39,528 bases of DNA from Nymphaea colorata (taxonomy: Eukaryota; Streptophyta; Magnoliopsida; Nymphaeales; Nymphaeaceae). A model generated the notes under the pieces. The model was not told where the DNA came from. It ran no database searches and worked only from the letters and a program-made list of their open reading frames with translations. The translations under genes and the position numbers were made by a program. Within the stretch, counting starts at the first letter, position 1. Every line of letters begins with the position of its first letter. The stretch spans positions 1-39,528 of the forward strand of contig NW_022204822.1 of the NCBI RefSeq assembly GCF_008831285.2, written 5' to 3'. Shown one piece after another: positions 29,301-39,214 of this stretch.

Positions 29301-30585
29301 CCAGCCCAATCCACATCTGAGAGGGCATATAGATCCATGGTGCTTTGAGAGAGGCATATAGATCCATGGTGCCATAATCGGTAGTTCCTTTGATATATCA
29401 GAGAATACGCTTGGCAATTTGAAAGTGAGCTTGAGTTGGATTTTGCATAAATTGGGTGATAAAATTCACTGAAAAAGTTATCTCTGGTCGAGTGATTGTC
29501 AAGTATTGTAATGCTCCAACTATAGCACGATAAAGAGTTGGATATGAAAAAGGTGAAGTATCTAGAAGAGCTAGCTTGGCTGCCATAGGGGTGTTCATAG
29601 GTTTGAAATCAAGCATTTGAGCTCTTTCCAAAATGTCCTAAGCATATTTTGTTTGAGTGAGAAATTGACCATCGTAGGTATGCAAGGCTTTGATCCAAAG
29701 AAAATAACTTAGTTGCCCCATATCTTTCACTAGAACTTTGACTTCAAGCTTGGAGATAAAATTCTGAATTAAGTTAGAAGAGCTGCCTGTAAGAACCACA
29801 TTGTCGACATAAATTAAAAGAATAAGACAATGGCCATTTTCATGAAATGTGAACATGGATGGATCTGAATAGCAACTCTCAAAATCGTAAGTGAAAAGAA
29901 AATCACTTAGCCATTGAAACCTAGACGCTTGCTTTAGCCATATAGTGCCTTTCGAAGATGACAAACATGATGCAGTAGAAGAGGATCTACAAACCCTGGT
30001 GGTTGAGACATATAAACCGTTTCATGAAGCACTCCATGTAGGAAAGCATTTTTTAGATCTAATTGTTTGATGTTCCATTTGAAGATGATAGCAATAGAAA
30101 GTACAAGTCATATAGTAGGGTCGAATGACGGGAGAGAAAGTCTCTTGGTAATTGATCCCTTCTACTTGAGTGAAACCCCGAGCAACTAGGCATGCCTTTA
30201 AACGATCAAGACTTCCATATGCTTTGGGTTTGGATTTGAAAACCCATTTTGATCCAACGACGTTCATGTAAGGTTCTCTTAGAACTAAATCCCATATATT
30301 ATTAGATCTTAATGCAGTCATTTCTTCTTCCATGGTATGAATGTTGGCATACTTAGGATTAGGTTTGTGAATGCCTACTGTAGCTGTAGTTAACATCATT
30401 TGGTTTCCTAGAGACGTTGATCTAGCTACAGATCTTGTTACTATGGTTCGAGTTCCCATAGAGGTTGATGGAAGACTGGTGTCACTTGTAGTTTCTGAAC
30501 TATGTAAGCTTGGTGGAGAGTTTGGCGTTGGATCAGGTGGATCGGCTGGATGAATATTTGTATCAAGAGATCTATCATGTGGCAT
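29301..30585 (-). pseudogene. Copia reverse transcriptase of element IV, catalytic residue lost
   Basis: After the VTRSVARS linker come HTMEEEMTALRSNNIWDLV, VGSKWVFKSK, LKACLVARGFTQVEGINYQE and TFSPVIRP. Then a frame-broken stretch runs to 30000-29964. The next frame has RFQWLSDFL and the active-site box LLIYVDNVVLTGSS, in which the second Asp of YVDD is Asn. Then come LEVKVLVKDMGQLSYFL, DFKPMNTPM, YRAIVGALQYLTITRPEI and FMQNPTQAHFQ. Stops, frameshifts and the Asp-to-Asn change make it inactive. Confidence 0.9.
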
Positions 30586-30645
30586 GCTTTATTGAAGATC
30601 GTCATAGACATTTGGACATGGATCTGGTGTAGGGCTGGAACCAGA

Positions 30646-30978
30646 TTACGGGTGATCGAAAGTGGGCATGGTTCTATCACTTGAAGTCCCGATATCAACA
30701 AAGGATATAAAATCACTATCCATGACATCGTCCTTATAGAGAGAAGACGGATTTTTGAAAGGGAATGGGTTTTCATCAAAGACGACATGCCTGGATATGT
30801 ATAGACGTTTGGAATTTGGTTTGAAATATTTGTAACCCCTATGAAATGTGTTATATCCAATAAATATACATGGAACAGATTTAGGGTCAAATTTGTTTTG
30901 AACATATCCTCTCAAATAAGGGAAGCACCTGCTGCCAAAGATATGCATGCTGGAATAATCAGGAATCCTTTTAAACAA
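30646..30978 (-). pseudogene. Copia integrase C-terminal region of element IV
   Basis: The frame reads FKRIPDYSSMHIFGSRCFPY, PCIFIGYNTFHRGYKYF and LYISRHVVFDENPFPF, the conserved post-catalytic part of Ale-type integrase. It begins at the edge of the foreign insert, so the catalytic core is missing. Confidence 0.9.
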
Positions 30979-30984
30979 TATAGA

Positions 30985-31384
30985 GGAAGACGGAGGCCTT
31001 CATCGGAGAGCAGGAGAACAAGAGGCAGCAACAGAGGAGAAGGGGGCTTCAGGTGGAAGGGGAAAGACATGAGGGCTTCAGGTGGAAGGGGAAAGATGCA
31101 AGGGCTGCGGAAAGACGCGAGGGCTTCGGTAGAAGGGGGAAAACGAGAGAAAAGAGGATGAAATTTTTGAGCCCTAATGGCTCAAAAATTTGTCCACGGA
31201 AAAAAGTCGGACCTCTGAGGTCTGACTTTTTTCCGCGTTAATTTTCACCTTGTCGTACGAAAAATTCGTGTTAAAATTTTCGGCATTTGATGGTCTCACC
31301 TCACAGTGGTTGAATCTTCCCCTCGTCGTACAATTTTCACCCACCCCTCAACTTTTCCCCTTGCAAGCAAACGCAGCCTTAGGG
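30985..31384. mobile_element. Foreign insert with minisatellite and two hairpins
   Basis: It replaces the integrase core of element IV. The left half is a purine-rich minisatellite with period 29 (GGGCTTCAGG or variant at 31044, 31073, 31102, 31121). The middle has two hairpins. The right edge read on the minus strand is AAGGCTGCGTTTGCTTGCAAG, like the ends of many plant hAT or Mutator MITEs. No matching opposite terminus was found, so the element type is unresolved. Confidence 0.5.
31161..31235. repeat. Two consecutive hairpins
   Basis: Hairpin 1: AAATTTTTGAGCC (31161-31173) pairs perfectly with GGCTCAAAAATTT (31179-31191) around a 5-base loop. Hairpin 2: a 17-base arm at 31197-31213 pairs, with one mismatch, with 31219-31235, again around a 5-base loop. 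Five bases separate the hairpins. Confidence 0.95.
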
Positions 31385-31388
31385 TGCA

Positions 31389-31589
31389 TCAACCAGAGGT
31401 GAATTCGAAATCATATGGAAAATCATTAGTCAATTTGCTAACATAAATGAGATCTTTAGTCAGGCATGGAACACAGAGAACATCCTTAATAGAAAGATTT
31501 GGAGAAATATCAGCCTGTCCAATGTGTGTGATTGGAATACATTGCCCATTTCCAACAACAACTGTATCAGTGACCATTTTGGAATACAT
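31389..31589 (-). pseudogene. Copia protease end / pre-integrase of element IV
   Basis: The frame reads VVVGNGQCIPITHIGQADIS, LSIKDVLCVPCLTKDLIYVS and KLTNDFPYDFEF, the typical segment after the Ale-type protease active site. The active-site DSG lies outside or is lost. It is separated from the integrase C-terminus by the foreign insert. Confidence 0.85.
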
Positions 31590-31600
31590 CCTTTATAAAC

Positions 31601-31959
31601 ATTTGCAACACAAGCAGTGACCATTTCCATCCCCACTCATCTCTACTCTGACAATGCCAAGAAGGACTGAAAATTATGGTTTGTAGCCAGATATTTATCG
31701 CCTATTTTACATATTTTCCTTATTGTTGTTTATTCATGGTTGATCTTAAGCACCTCTTTAGCACCACCTGATTTTTGGAACAGCATAGCTTCCAAATTAT
31801 GATGTTCAAGCAGGCAAGCCAACACCATCAGATTTCTTTACATGAGAACCTCTTCCTCCACCACCAGTTCCAGATACAGAAAGAGTCTATTCTATGGAAT
31901 TTATCAACCATTAATAGATGTATTGCTAAATCTTCATAGCATAAGTATCCCACAAACTT
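31601..31959. other. Junction of copia element IV and the LINE
   Basis: No frame with a certain domain. The minus strand has a Gly-rich SGTGGGGRGSH stretch near 31855 that could be a gag remnant. No clear poly-A marks the LINE 3' end. Confidence 0.35.
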
Positions 31960-32715
31960 TACAGGTGACCATGAATTCTAGATTTTTGGCTCACAAACTT
32001 TACAGGTTTACGATTTTCTTTAGAACAAAGAAAATCTGCACTTTGCATGAGCCTAAGTTGAAGGCAATCTCCAATGCATTGCACATGTCTCCATAGATTT
32101 CGCTCAATGTGGCACTGTATTAGCATTTCCTTAACAGACTTTCGAAGGAAAGGTTCTGCCTCCCTAAACAGATCCAATGGAATCTGCTTAAGTAACACAT
32201 CCCCCGCGTTCTGTCCAGAACTTCGTAAGCACTCCATTCATCACCTTTCAAGTAACAGATTAGATCCCACCCAAGAGAAGAAATATTGGGAAACTTTAAC
32301 ACATACCAAGATTTTTCCTACTCAAATATTTCTTCATGCATTTTGAGTCCCATATGCCATGGTGAAAAATTAATGTACATCCTAGAAGCAACAGGTTAAC
32401 TTCATTGACCTCTTTAAATTTTATAATACCCAGCCCACCTTCCTATTTACGAAAAGTCAAGACATTCCAGGCATTTAAATGGGGCTTACCTGCGTCTGAC
32501 TGTTCCCATAAAAAACGGCACATAATCTGTTCTATTTTCTTAATGGCACCAAGTGGGCACTTGAACAGCAACATCCAGCAAATATGAAGTGCTTCTAAAG
32601 TGCTTCTAATACTGATTTGATCAAGCAGATCCTGCCTGCATAGGAAAGTAGCATTCGTTTTCATAAACTTAGTCTACTTTGCATTTTTAAAACAATAAGA
32701 ATCAGATCAACGTTC
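31960..32715 (-). pseudogene. LINE ORF2 C-terminal region
   Basis: The minus strand reads PLGAIKKIEQIMCRFLWEQS, KPHLNAWNVLTFRK, a frameshift, then GGLGIIKF. These match the conserved C-terminal segment of plant L1 ORF2 (P-x-x-x-x-x-x-I-x-x-x-x-R-x-F-L-W and GGLGI). Further downstream frames continue LGWDLICYLKG and CYLSRFHWICLG without certain homology. Stops separate the frames. Confidence 0.75.
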
Positions 32716-33900
32716 TCAAATTCGTTGGCTTGGGAGGGAGACCCAAAGGTCTAGTAGGAAACTGTCCTAGGCTATAGCCGAACTGATTACAAATACTTGC
32801 AATCTTGCTTTGGCCCATATTGAACTGATTACAAATACTTGCAATCTTGTAGATGAAGAAAGCCATTCTTGAAGGCTTTCAAGAAAATCAAGATGTCATC
32901 AGCGTAGATTGTAGAAAAAACTCCCTCTATGCCTTTTCCAATATGTGGGACTTCAATCATTCTTCCTTCCATTGCAGCTTGCAATGTACGTGAAAATATT
33001 TTCATGACAATGAGGAATAAAAACTGAAGATAAAGGGTATCCTTATTGCAGACCATGAGAATATCCAAAGTATTCACCTTGATGGTAATAACGATATCTA
33101 ACATAACCAAATAGAATGAAATCCCAAATGCAACATGGCAGCTTGTAAGAAAGTCCAATTGACCCCGTCATATGCTTTTGATAGGTCTATCTTCAACATA
33201 AGCTAGTTGACCCTTAGACATTGCATATACCATCTCAACCACAAGAAGGAGAGATTGATGGATGTTTCTATCTTTCAAAAAACCACCTTGCTTGTTGGAA
33301 ATGACCCGCTTTAGTACCTTCTTCATTCTCGAAACCATGATTCTGAAAATAAATTTCAGTACACTAGTTGCTTAACAAATTCTAAATCAAGATTAAGAAT
33401 TAAGATTATATGATTTCTGCCTAGTTTCTTAACAAACTTTCCTTTCTAAAAAAAATATGTAATTGCAACAGTAATATTAGTCTTTACCATGTCCGAATTA
33501 TATTGAAAGAACGAATTTGGAAACCCATCCAGACCTGGTGCACTATTGGAGTTGGCACCCATAACAGCCTATTACACTTCCTCATCTGAAATGGGACTTT
33601 TGTCCATTAAGTTTTCTTTTATAAATATGCAGTGGCCAACAGCAAGCTGATCCATAATCATTTTTGTTGAGTTGTCACTGGTAAAAAATCTTTAAAAATA
33701 AGAAGTACATGCTGAAAGAATTTTATCCTCCTCATAAAACTCCCCATCATCCATCTTCATGTGCAAGAGCCCATTTTTTTGGACATTTTCTTCAACATAG
33801 CATGAAATAGTTTGCTGTTATTATCCCCTTCTTTTAGCCATGATAACCTAACTTATTTTTTCTAATAAATTTCTTCATCTCAGAGAGCATCCGCAAGAAA
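32716..33900 (-). pseudogene. LINE reverse transcriptase
   Basis: In order: KLFHAMLKK near 33800, NSAPGLDGFPNSFFQ near 33540 (the A-P-G-x-D-G-F-P motif), RIMVSRMKKVLKRVISNKQG and GFLKDRNIHQSLL near 33300, KIDLSKAYDGVNWTFLQAAM near 33170, YLQFLFLIVMKIFSRTL near 33030, the catalytic IYADDILIFLKA near 32900, and LGQFPTRPLGLP near 32740. These are the plant L1 RT blocks. Frames change between blocks. The YADD aspartates themselves are intact. Confidence 0.85.
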
Positions 33901-33999
33901 ACTTCTAATATGATTTTCAGAAGTGGACCAGTTATGAGAGCCAATGTCTTGCCTTTTATAAATTTCAATAAGATCCTTTTGAATAATTCTGGTATCAAC

Positions 34000-34888
34000 T
34001 TTCTCGGTTCTATACTTACTCCAATTACTTTATTTATGGTCGTACTCTATTCCGTTTTGCCAGAAATTTAAGCATTATGCATCGTCTACACTCCACTCTC
34101 CATGATCTTGTAATAATGACCTTACAACTAGGTTAACACTCTTACTAAAGGAAGTAGTTAAATCTTTGTCTTCTTCTGCATGCGGTTTTAAAGATATTTA
34201 ATTTACATGTAAAAGAGGAAGAACTTCTTGGTTCTACCAAAGGCTGCCCGCAACATCCAACTTGCTCAATCCAATAATTGTTAAAAAACATCTATCTAAT
34301 TTGCTTTGAACCAGCGCTGTCGGGCTGCAGAGATTGGTTCAAGTGAATGCTCTGTTTCTGTCCAGAATCTCCCTTAGTCCAGCATCTTGAATGAATCCAC
34401 TGAATGCTAAACAAGCTTGTCTAGCAGGGGCATGCCCATTTTTCAGACTCCTTACAAACTGAATTAAAATCTTTCATGATAATACTAACTTTTGTTTATT
34501 GGCAATAACGATATCTAACATAACCAATTGGTCTTTGCGAATTCTAAAGTCAGGGTGAAGATACACCCCTATTGTATCAAAGTTGAGATTGGAAGCGTTA
34601 TGAATAAACAAACAATCCATCTAAAATTTATTAAATTTGCAACTAGTCAATCTAAAATCAGCCTGTCTCTAAGCACAGACAACTATGGCCCAATTAAGTT
34701 TTGTATCAATATTATATTCAAAGGAAAACTCCTTGTAGTGATTGCAAAAATATCTGAGGTTGTCCGCAATCAACATGATATCAAAACATGAAAACGATCT
34801 CAAGTTGATGCGATCTCATCCATTTGCCAAAATCCCTCTAGGTTGTTAGATTAGCAAGCCCTCTAACATTCCAACTATCAAACTTCAT
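34000..34888 (-). pseudogene. LINE endonuclease
   Basis: The start MKFDSWNVRGL matches the N-terminal W-N-V-R-G-L motif of LINE endonuclease, which nicks target DNA to prime insertion. Further on MKDFNSVCKESEKW near 34470 matches the G-D-F-N-x-V motif with Gly replaced. KLDRCFLTIIGLSKL near 34300 matches the L-D-R-F-L region. Many stops lie between these motifs. Confidence 0.7.
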
Positions 34889-35079
34889 TTGACGGCAATT
34901 GGCAACTCCTATGCATTCAATCATCTAACAAGTAATCTGGTTAATTTGCTATTTATTTTAAATGTGCATTTGTCAGTGTGAATTCAAATTTTGTTTGAAA
35001 ATTTTATGCGAACCCTATTTTGATTTTCTGGTCCATGAAATGCATGGAAGTACAAAAAATTGGGATGGGGCTAGAGCCT
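34889..35079. other. Short stretch upstream of the LINE
   Basis: No ORF1-like sequence and no promoter were recognised. Confidence 0.4.
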
Positions 35080-35263
35080 TTGGTGGAGTTATACGTGGGC
35101 TCGTGTAGGCAGTTGCCTACATGGTCCTATAAACTTTCTTTGTTTTCATTTTTACATATGCTTTCAACTACTTGCTTCTTTATATACATCAGTGGCCCTA
35201 TAGGTACGAGATTCTTTAAATTAGTGCCCCTAAGTCCAACATTTCTAACTCTGGCTGCGACTG
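35080..35263. mobile_element. Degenerate hAT-like MITE, inverted orientation
   Basis: It resembles the reverse complement of the MITE at 993-1182. The left part reads GGTGGAGTTATACGTGGGC with CGTGTAGGCAGTTGCCTACA, and the right part reads AGTGCCCCTAAGTCC then ATTTCTAACTCTGGCTGCG. Its terminal repeats are eroded and no target duplication was found. Confidence 0.55.
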
Positions 35264-35549
35264 ACCATGGTTGGAGGTGGAACTAGCTACAGCTAGCTAG
35301 ATGACAAAATAATGAAGTGTCTGATAATTGATTGTATTAAGATTTTTCTTAATCATCTAAAACATATGTTACCAATTGGCAGCTTCGCCATTGACCGTAA
35401 GTGTCAAAAACTCAAGCAGCATCGATTGAAGAAACCAACAAGCGACATCCCATGACAATGCTGGTGGCGAAAGTTCAGTTTCTCCTCCTCCACCACCCTT
35501 CCCTCCTCATTCTTCTTGACTTTTATTTGAATCCCTTGAATATTCAGGA
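35264..35549. other. Stretch without recognised features
   Basis: A minus-strand frame (35592-35404) with a basic-acidic middle has no known domain. Confidence 0.4.
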
Positions 35550-36015
35550 ATGACCCGGCCAATCCAGTTTTCAGTCGACCTGATCGGATCATATGAAAAT
35601 CCCATCAAAGGATCTGCCATGTTCTTTGAGAAAACTGATTTCTCGCTACTTGTAACCTCAACCTCATCTTAGTGGCAGTACCAATTTTTTTGACTGATCA
35701 TCACTTGCTCGTGTGGGCACTAACTGGTAAAATGTTGCAATATTGGCTGGTCTCTAGAAATTAGTGACATAGACAGTGGATTAACTTATTTATTTGATAT
35801 CTCAATAAAGCAAGGGGCTCCCTTGGCAGTTTCCCAGCAAAAAAACTACCTACTTGATATCAAAAGCAGTGGCTGCCGGATGGGCATGCAGACCAATTAC
35901 ATTATGATACTTGAATATATGTTAGGTACCAGAAGACTATATGTTACACTTAGAACATGATAACTCGATTCCAAGATAATCTAAGCAAGGTTATCTTTTG
36001 AGGGCAATGAGTTTA
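35550..36015 (+). repeat. Dispersed repeat family F, copy 2
   Basis: It matches 36440-37195 in direct orientation. Shared blocks are TTAGTGGCAGTACCAA, TCTAGAAATTAGTGA(C/T)ATAGACAG, CATGCAGACCAATTACATTA and GTTACACTTAGAACATGATA. Copy 3 has extra sequence in the middle (about 36600-36890). It is non-coding and the type is unknown. Confidence 0.85.
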
Positions 36016-36199
36016 CAATTTGATCGTTTGGGTGCTATACTAGTGCAACTAGGGTGGAATCACTATGCTAGTTGATGGACATTTGGCTCTCTTCACATGG
36101 GCATGGGCATTCCAGCAGGATTTTCAGTTTTCACTCAAATTGTGAGTGACATCCTGCTCATCTAAAATTAGAGTTTTATATGGTCGGGACTGGTTATGC

Positions 36200-36430
36200 T
36201 TACACCTCTATGCATGAAAAATTGTGCATAGCGGTGTGTAACAACCAAAATACCGTGTCTAAGTGAAAAAAAAGGACTTTCAGAATGACAAAAAGAGTTA
36301 TGAACAAGTAAAAATTCCAAAATATACACTTCTTTATAAAAAAAATTTCAAAAATACCCCAACCCCTTTTTTTTCTTTGGTATATATTTGTGTGTACAAC
36401 CTTATGCATGCAACTTGATATCAATGTATG
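36200..36430 (-). repeat. Dispersed repeat family G, copy 2, with terminal hairpin
   Basis: Its reverse complement matches 23806-24060. At its left edge TTACACCTCTATGCAT (36200-36215) and GTGCATAGCGGTGTGTAA (36224-36241) form a stem with a short loop. AT-rich poly-A and poly-T tracts fill the middle. Confidence 0.5.
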
Positions 36431-36434
36431 TTAT

Positions 36435-37195
36435 TTTATGTTCCCAAGAAAGAGATATGTTCCCCAGAAAGAGATCAGGATGGGAATTTGCCCCCATAGA
36501 AGGCATATGAGAAACATCAAATGGATAAGCTCACTCTAACACGTTAACTTCTAAACTCAACCTCTTATTTAGTGGCAGTACCAAAATTTTTGAGTGAACA
36601 TCACTTGAGTCGCCGACCTGAGTTTGATAGTGCCCATGTGGGCACTATGATGTGATTGGAACTGAATCCTGGGGTTGGTTGGTTTGGTTTTTAGCTTGCT
36701 TTAAATGGAGTAGATCAGCTTAGTTGTGGTTAATCCAAGTTAGTAGGCTATTGAGCCAATTCTAGGATCTCCAAAGATTTAAATTTGGATTTATCACAAT
36801 ATATTTTTTGACTAACTGTATTGAAAAATATGATGCACACCAACCCACCCTTAGCTCCGCTACAGCCCTTCTTACAAGATACTCCTCTCACAAAATGTTT
36901 ACAATGCTAGCTGGTGTCTAGAAATTAGTGATATAGACAGTGGATTAATTACTTTCATTATTTATTTAATTACTTATTTGATATTTCAATAAAGTGAGGG
37001 GCTTCCTCAGCAGTTTCCAGCAAAAAATTCCCTACTTGATATCACAAGTAGTTGCTGCAGGAGGGGCATGCAGACCAATTACATTATTATACTTGAATAA
37101 AATGTTACTTAATGGAAGACTATATATGTTACACTTAGAACATGATAACTCGATTGTAAGATAATCTAAGCAAGGTTATCATTTGAGAGCAATGT
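36435..37195 (+). repeat. Dispersed repeat family F, copy 3
   Basis: A direct copy of 35550-36015, ending GATAACTCGATTGTAAGATAATCTAAGCAAGG against GATAACTCGATTCCAAGATAATCTAAGCAAGG there (given as the shared 3' block near 37144-37175). It retains the GAGTCGCCGACCTGAGT block also found in copy 1 at 2376-2640. Confidence 0.85.
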
Positions 37196-37908
37196 GCTCA
37201 GCCACTGTACAGCAAAGAAACGACAATAGAAGCAAAAAGGAGGAGAAAGAAAAAGGGACGACAATACATCCTTTATCTTTCTCCTGGCCTTGTTTGTCTT
37301 CAAGTTAGTTGGCCCTATAGACTTTGATTGTTGTTGGTGGTGGCTTGTCTTCAGTTTAGTTGATGTAGTGGAGGCCATGCATCTCTTTCGTATCCATCAC
37401 CAAATCCTCCTCTGGGGTTTCTGGTCCAGCAGAATGACCTTCTTCTTTGAGAAAATAACGTGGCAATTAAGATATTTTGGTTAGTTTTCTAACCAATAGT
37501 ACACTATTCAGGAATTTCTGTAACATAGAGCCGTGCTGTATTTGTTAACAAGAAGCAAATGTCTGATTCCTTTTACTGAAGTTGTATATCTATCTGCCAT
37601 CTTTTACTGATCTTCTACTTGGACCGCTGGCCCTTCGCAAGTCTAAGTGACGACGACTTCTTTGGCACACATGGTTATGTATCTTCTAGTGAAAGATTTG
37701 GAAAATTCACAATGAAGTCTTCTTTCATAACGCACGTTTTGATTTCCACCATTCATTGCATACCCTCCAAACAGAGCTTTTTAGCTATCGTGAAGGCTTT
37801 TTCGCTGTCGGATTGGTTCCTCGCTTCTTCTCTACTGTTTAGTCCTTTTTTAGGTTGTACTTTGGCATCCATTACTCTTTGGATGTTTTTAGTTTCATTT
37901 AATACAAG
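37196..37908. other. Stretch without a supported gene
   Basis: The longest frame (37619-37996, +) reads through hydrophobic serine-rich sequence into the microsatellite and shows no domain. Confidence 0.45.
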
Positions 37909-37945
37909 CTCTCTCTCTCTCTCTCTCGTGTGTGTGTGTGTGTGT
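37909..37945. repeat. Compound (CT)n(GT)n microsatellite
   Basis: CT units to 37927 pass directly into GT units to 37945. Confidence 0.95.
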
Positions 37946-38338
37946 TTGCATATATATAATTATACATATAAGTTGACAAAAGAACATACTACTTAGGTAA
38001 TGGACAAAGCCACACCTATTAAAATTCCTTTTTCTTTGCAATTTATCAGTATCTTAAAATATATTTGGTGATAAACATATATTAAGTTAGTTCTTTTTTA
38101 TTTTATTAATATACCATAATAAAGTAATGGCTCTTATAACATCAAAATTTGAATAGTAAAAAAAAACACATTTGAATAGTAGAAAAAAACATTTTTTTAT
38201 AAAAGTAATTTGAACTTAAACATTATTTAGATCAAATTAGTGTTTATAATGAACACAATAAGGGATTCATATTTTGTTCAAACACTTATTAGCACAAATG
38301 TTTGAGGTCTATTGGTTTTTGTTTGTTGCAGAAGTAAA

Positions 38339-38401
38339 ATATATATATGTGTGTGTGTGTGTGCATAAATTATAAACACACACACACACACATATATATA
38401 T
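38339..38401. repeat. Dinucleotide palindrome (AT)n(GT)n...(CA)n(TA)n
   Basis: A left arm of alternating AT then GT (38339-38363) pairs with CA then TA (38376-38401) around a 12-base AT-rich loop, giving a stem of about 25 bp. It lies about 50 bases left of repeat copy C. Confidence 0.9.
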
Positions 38402-38451
38402 ATATTTATATATATAATTTTCAATGACATTGCTATCTCTTTTATGACAAG

Positions 38452-39167
38452 GTGCTTCCCTCTTTTTTTACTTCTCCACCACTGAAAGTGAAAGTGTTGT
38501 GGAAGAAAGAAATAAAGTGACAGCTCCATGCCTTTTGAGTTCTTATGCATGTCTAGAGAGAGGGAGAGAGAGCAAACAGAAAGATTGGAATTCATTCCGG
38601 CAATAGCTAGTGACGATCGATGACCATGAAGATTCATGAGGACCATGGTGTAGGTACTGTGAATAGCTTTAAAATAAGGAAGGGAAGTTGGTCGACCAAG
38701 GCGGGGCATCTTTCACATGTGGTTTCATTAGCATATCAGTTTTCTATATGCTTTTGTGGTGATGCTGATTTGTGTTGAAGTCGATGATATAAGAGAATTC
38801 TACATAAAAAAGGATGAAAAGTTGTGGAAACTAGTGCTTCTGCTTGAAGAGTTATATTTAGCACTTGGTGAATCATATAAAAAAGACGGTCAACTGCTTC
38901 TGATGTAACAGATTTGGATTTTTTCTTGTTGTCACGGTTCATAATTCCTGTTCTTCCATAGCCACCATATTGCTAGGGGAAACACAATCTTCCAACTTCA
39001 CATAAGTATTTTGATTCGAGTCTTTTTATTCCACCTCTATGTCTGCTCATTGCCACCAAGTCTGCAGGGTGGTTCCTCTCTTTTTTGACTTGCCTACCGC
39101 TGAAAGTGAAAGTGTGGTCGAAGAAAAAAATAAAGTAACAGCTCATGCCTTTTGAGTTCTTGTGCAT

Positions 39168-39214
<47 letters not shown>

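Larger units (their letters stand above)
28212..31600 (-). mobile_element. Decayed Ale/Retrofit-type copia element IV
   Basis: The minus strand order is protease end (31589), a foreign insert (30985-31384), integrase C-terminus, RT, RNase H, polypurine tract, 3' LTR. Lineage marks are GNG(Q)CIPITHIG, CIFIGYNTFHRGYK, YISRHVVFDENPFPF and KWVFKSKPKAYGSLDRLKA. The integrase core, gag and 5' LTR are absent. It probably inserted into element III, as the 3' LTR cuts that element's gag. Confidence 0.85.
31960..34888 (-). mobile_element. Degenerate L1-type LINE, ORF2
   Basis: The minus strand runs from an apurinic-like endonuclease start (MKFDSWNVRGL at 34888) through RT with a YADD box to the C-terminal GGLGI region, about 2.9 kb, the usual ORF2 order. 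ORF1, the 5' UTR and a 3' poly-A are not seen. Numerous stops and frame changes make it a pseudogene. A 42 bp tandem duplication (AACTGATTACAAATACTTGC at 32781 and 32823) lies in the RT. Confidence 0.85.

Noticed and set aside
26735-30978. A circularly permuted single copia element (RT-RNase H, LTR, gag, integrase)
   Set aside because: The two integrase pieces cover the same family region but have different lineage marks, so two elements are needed.
37619-37996. 125-codon hydrophobic frame as a membrane protein gene
   Set aside because: It reads through a CT/GT microsatellite and has no recognised domain or neighbouring splice sites.
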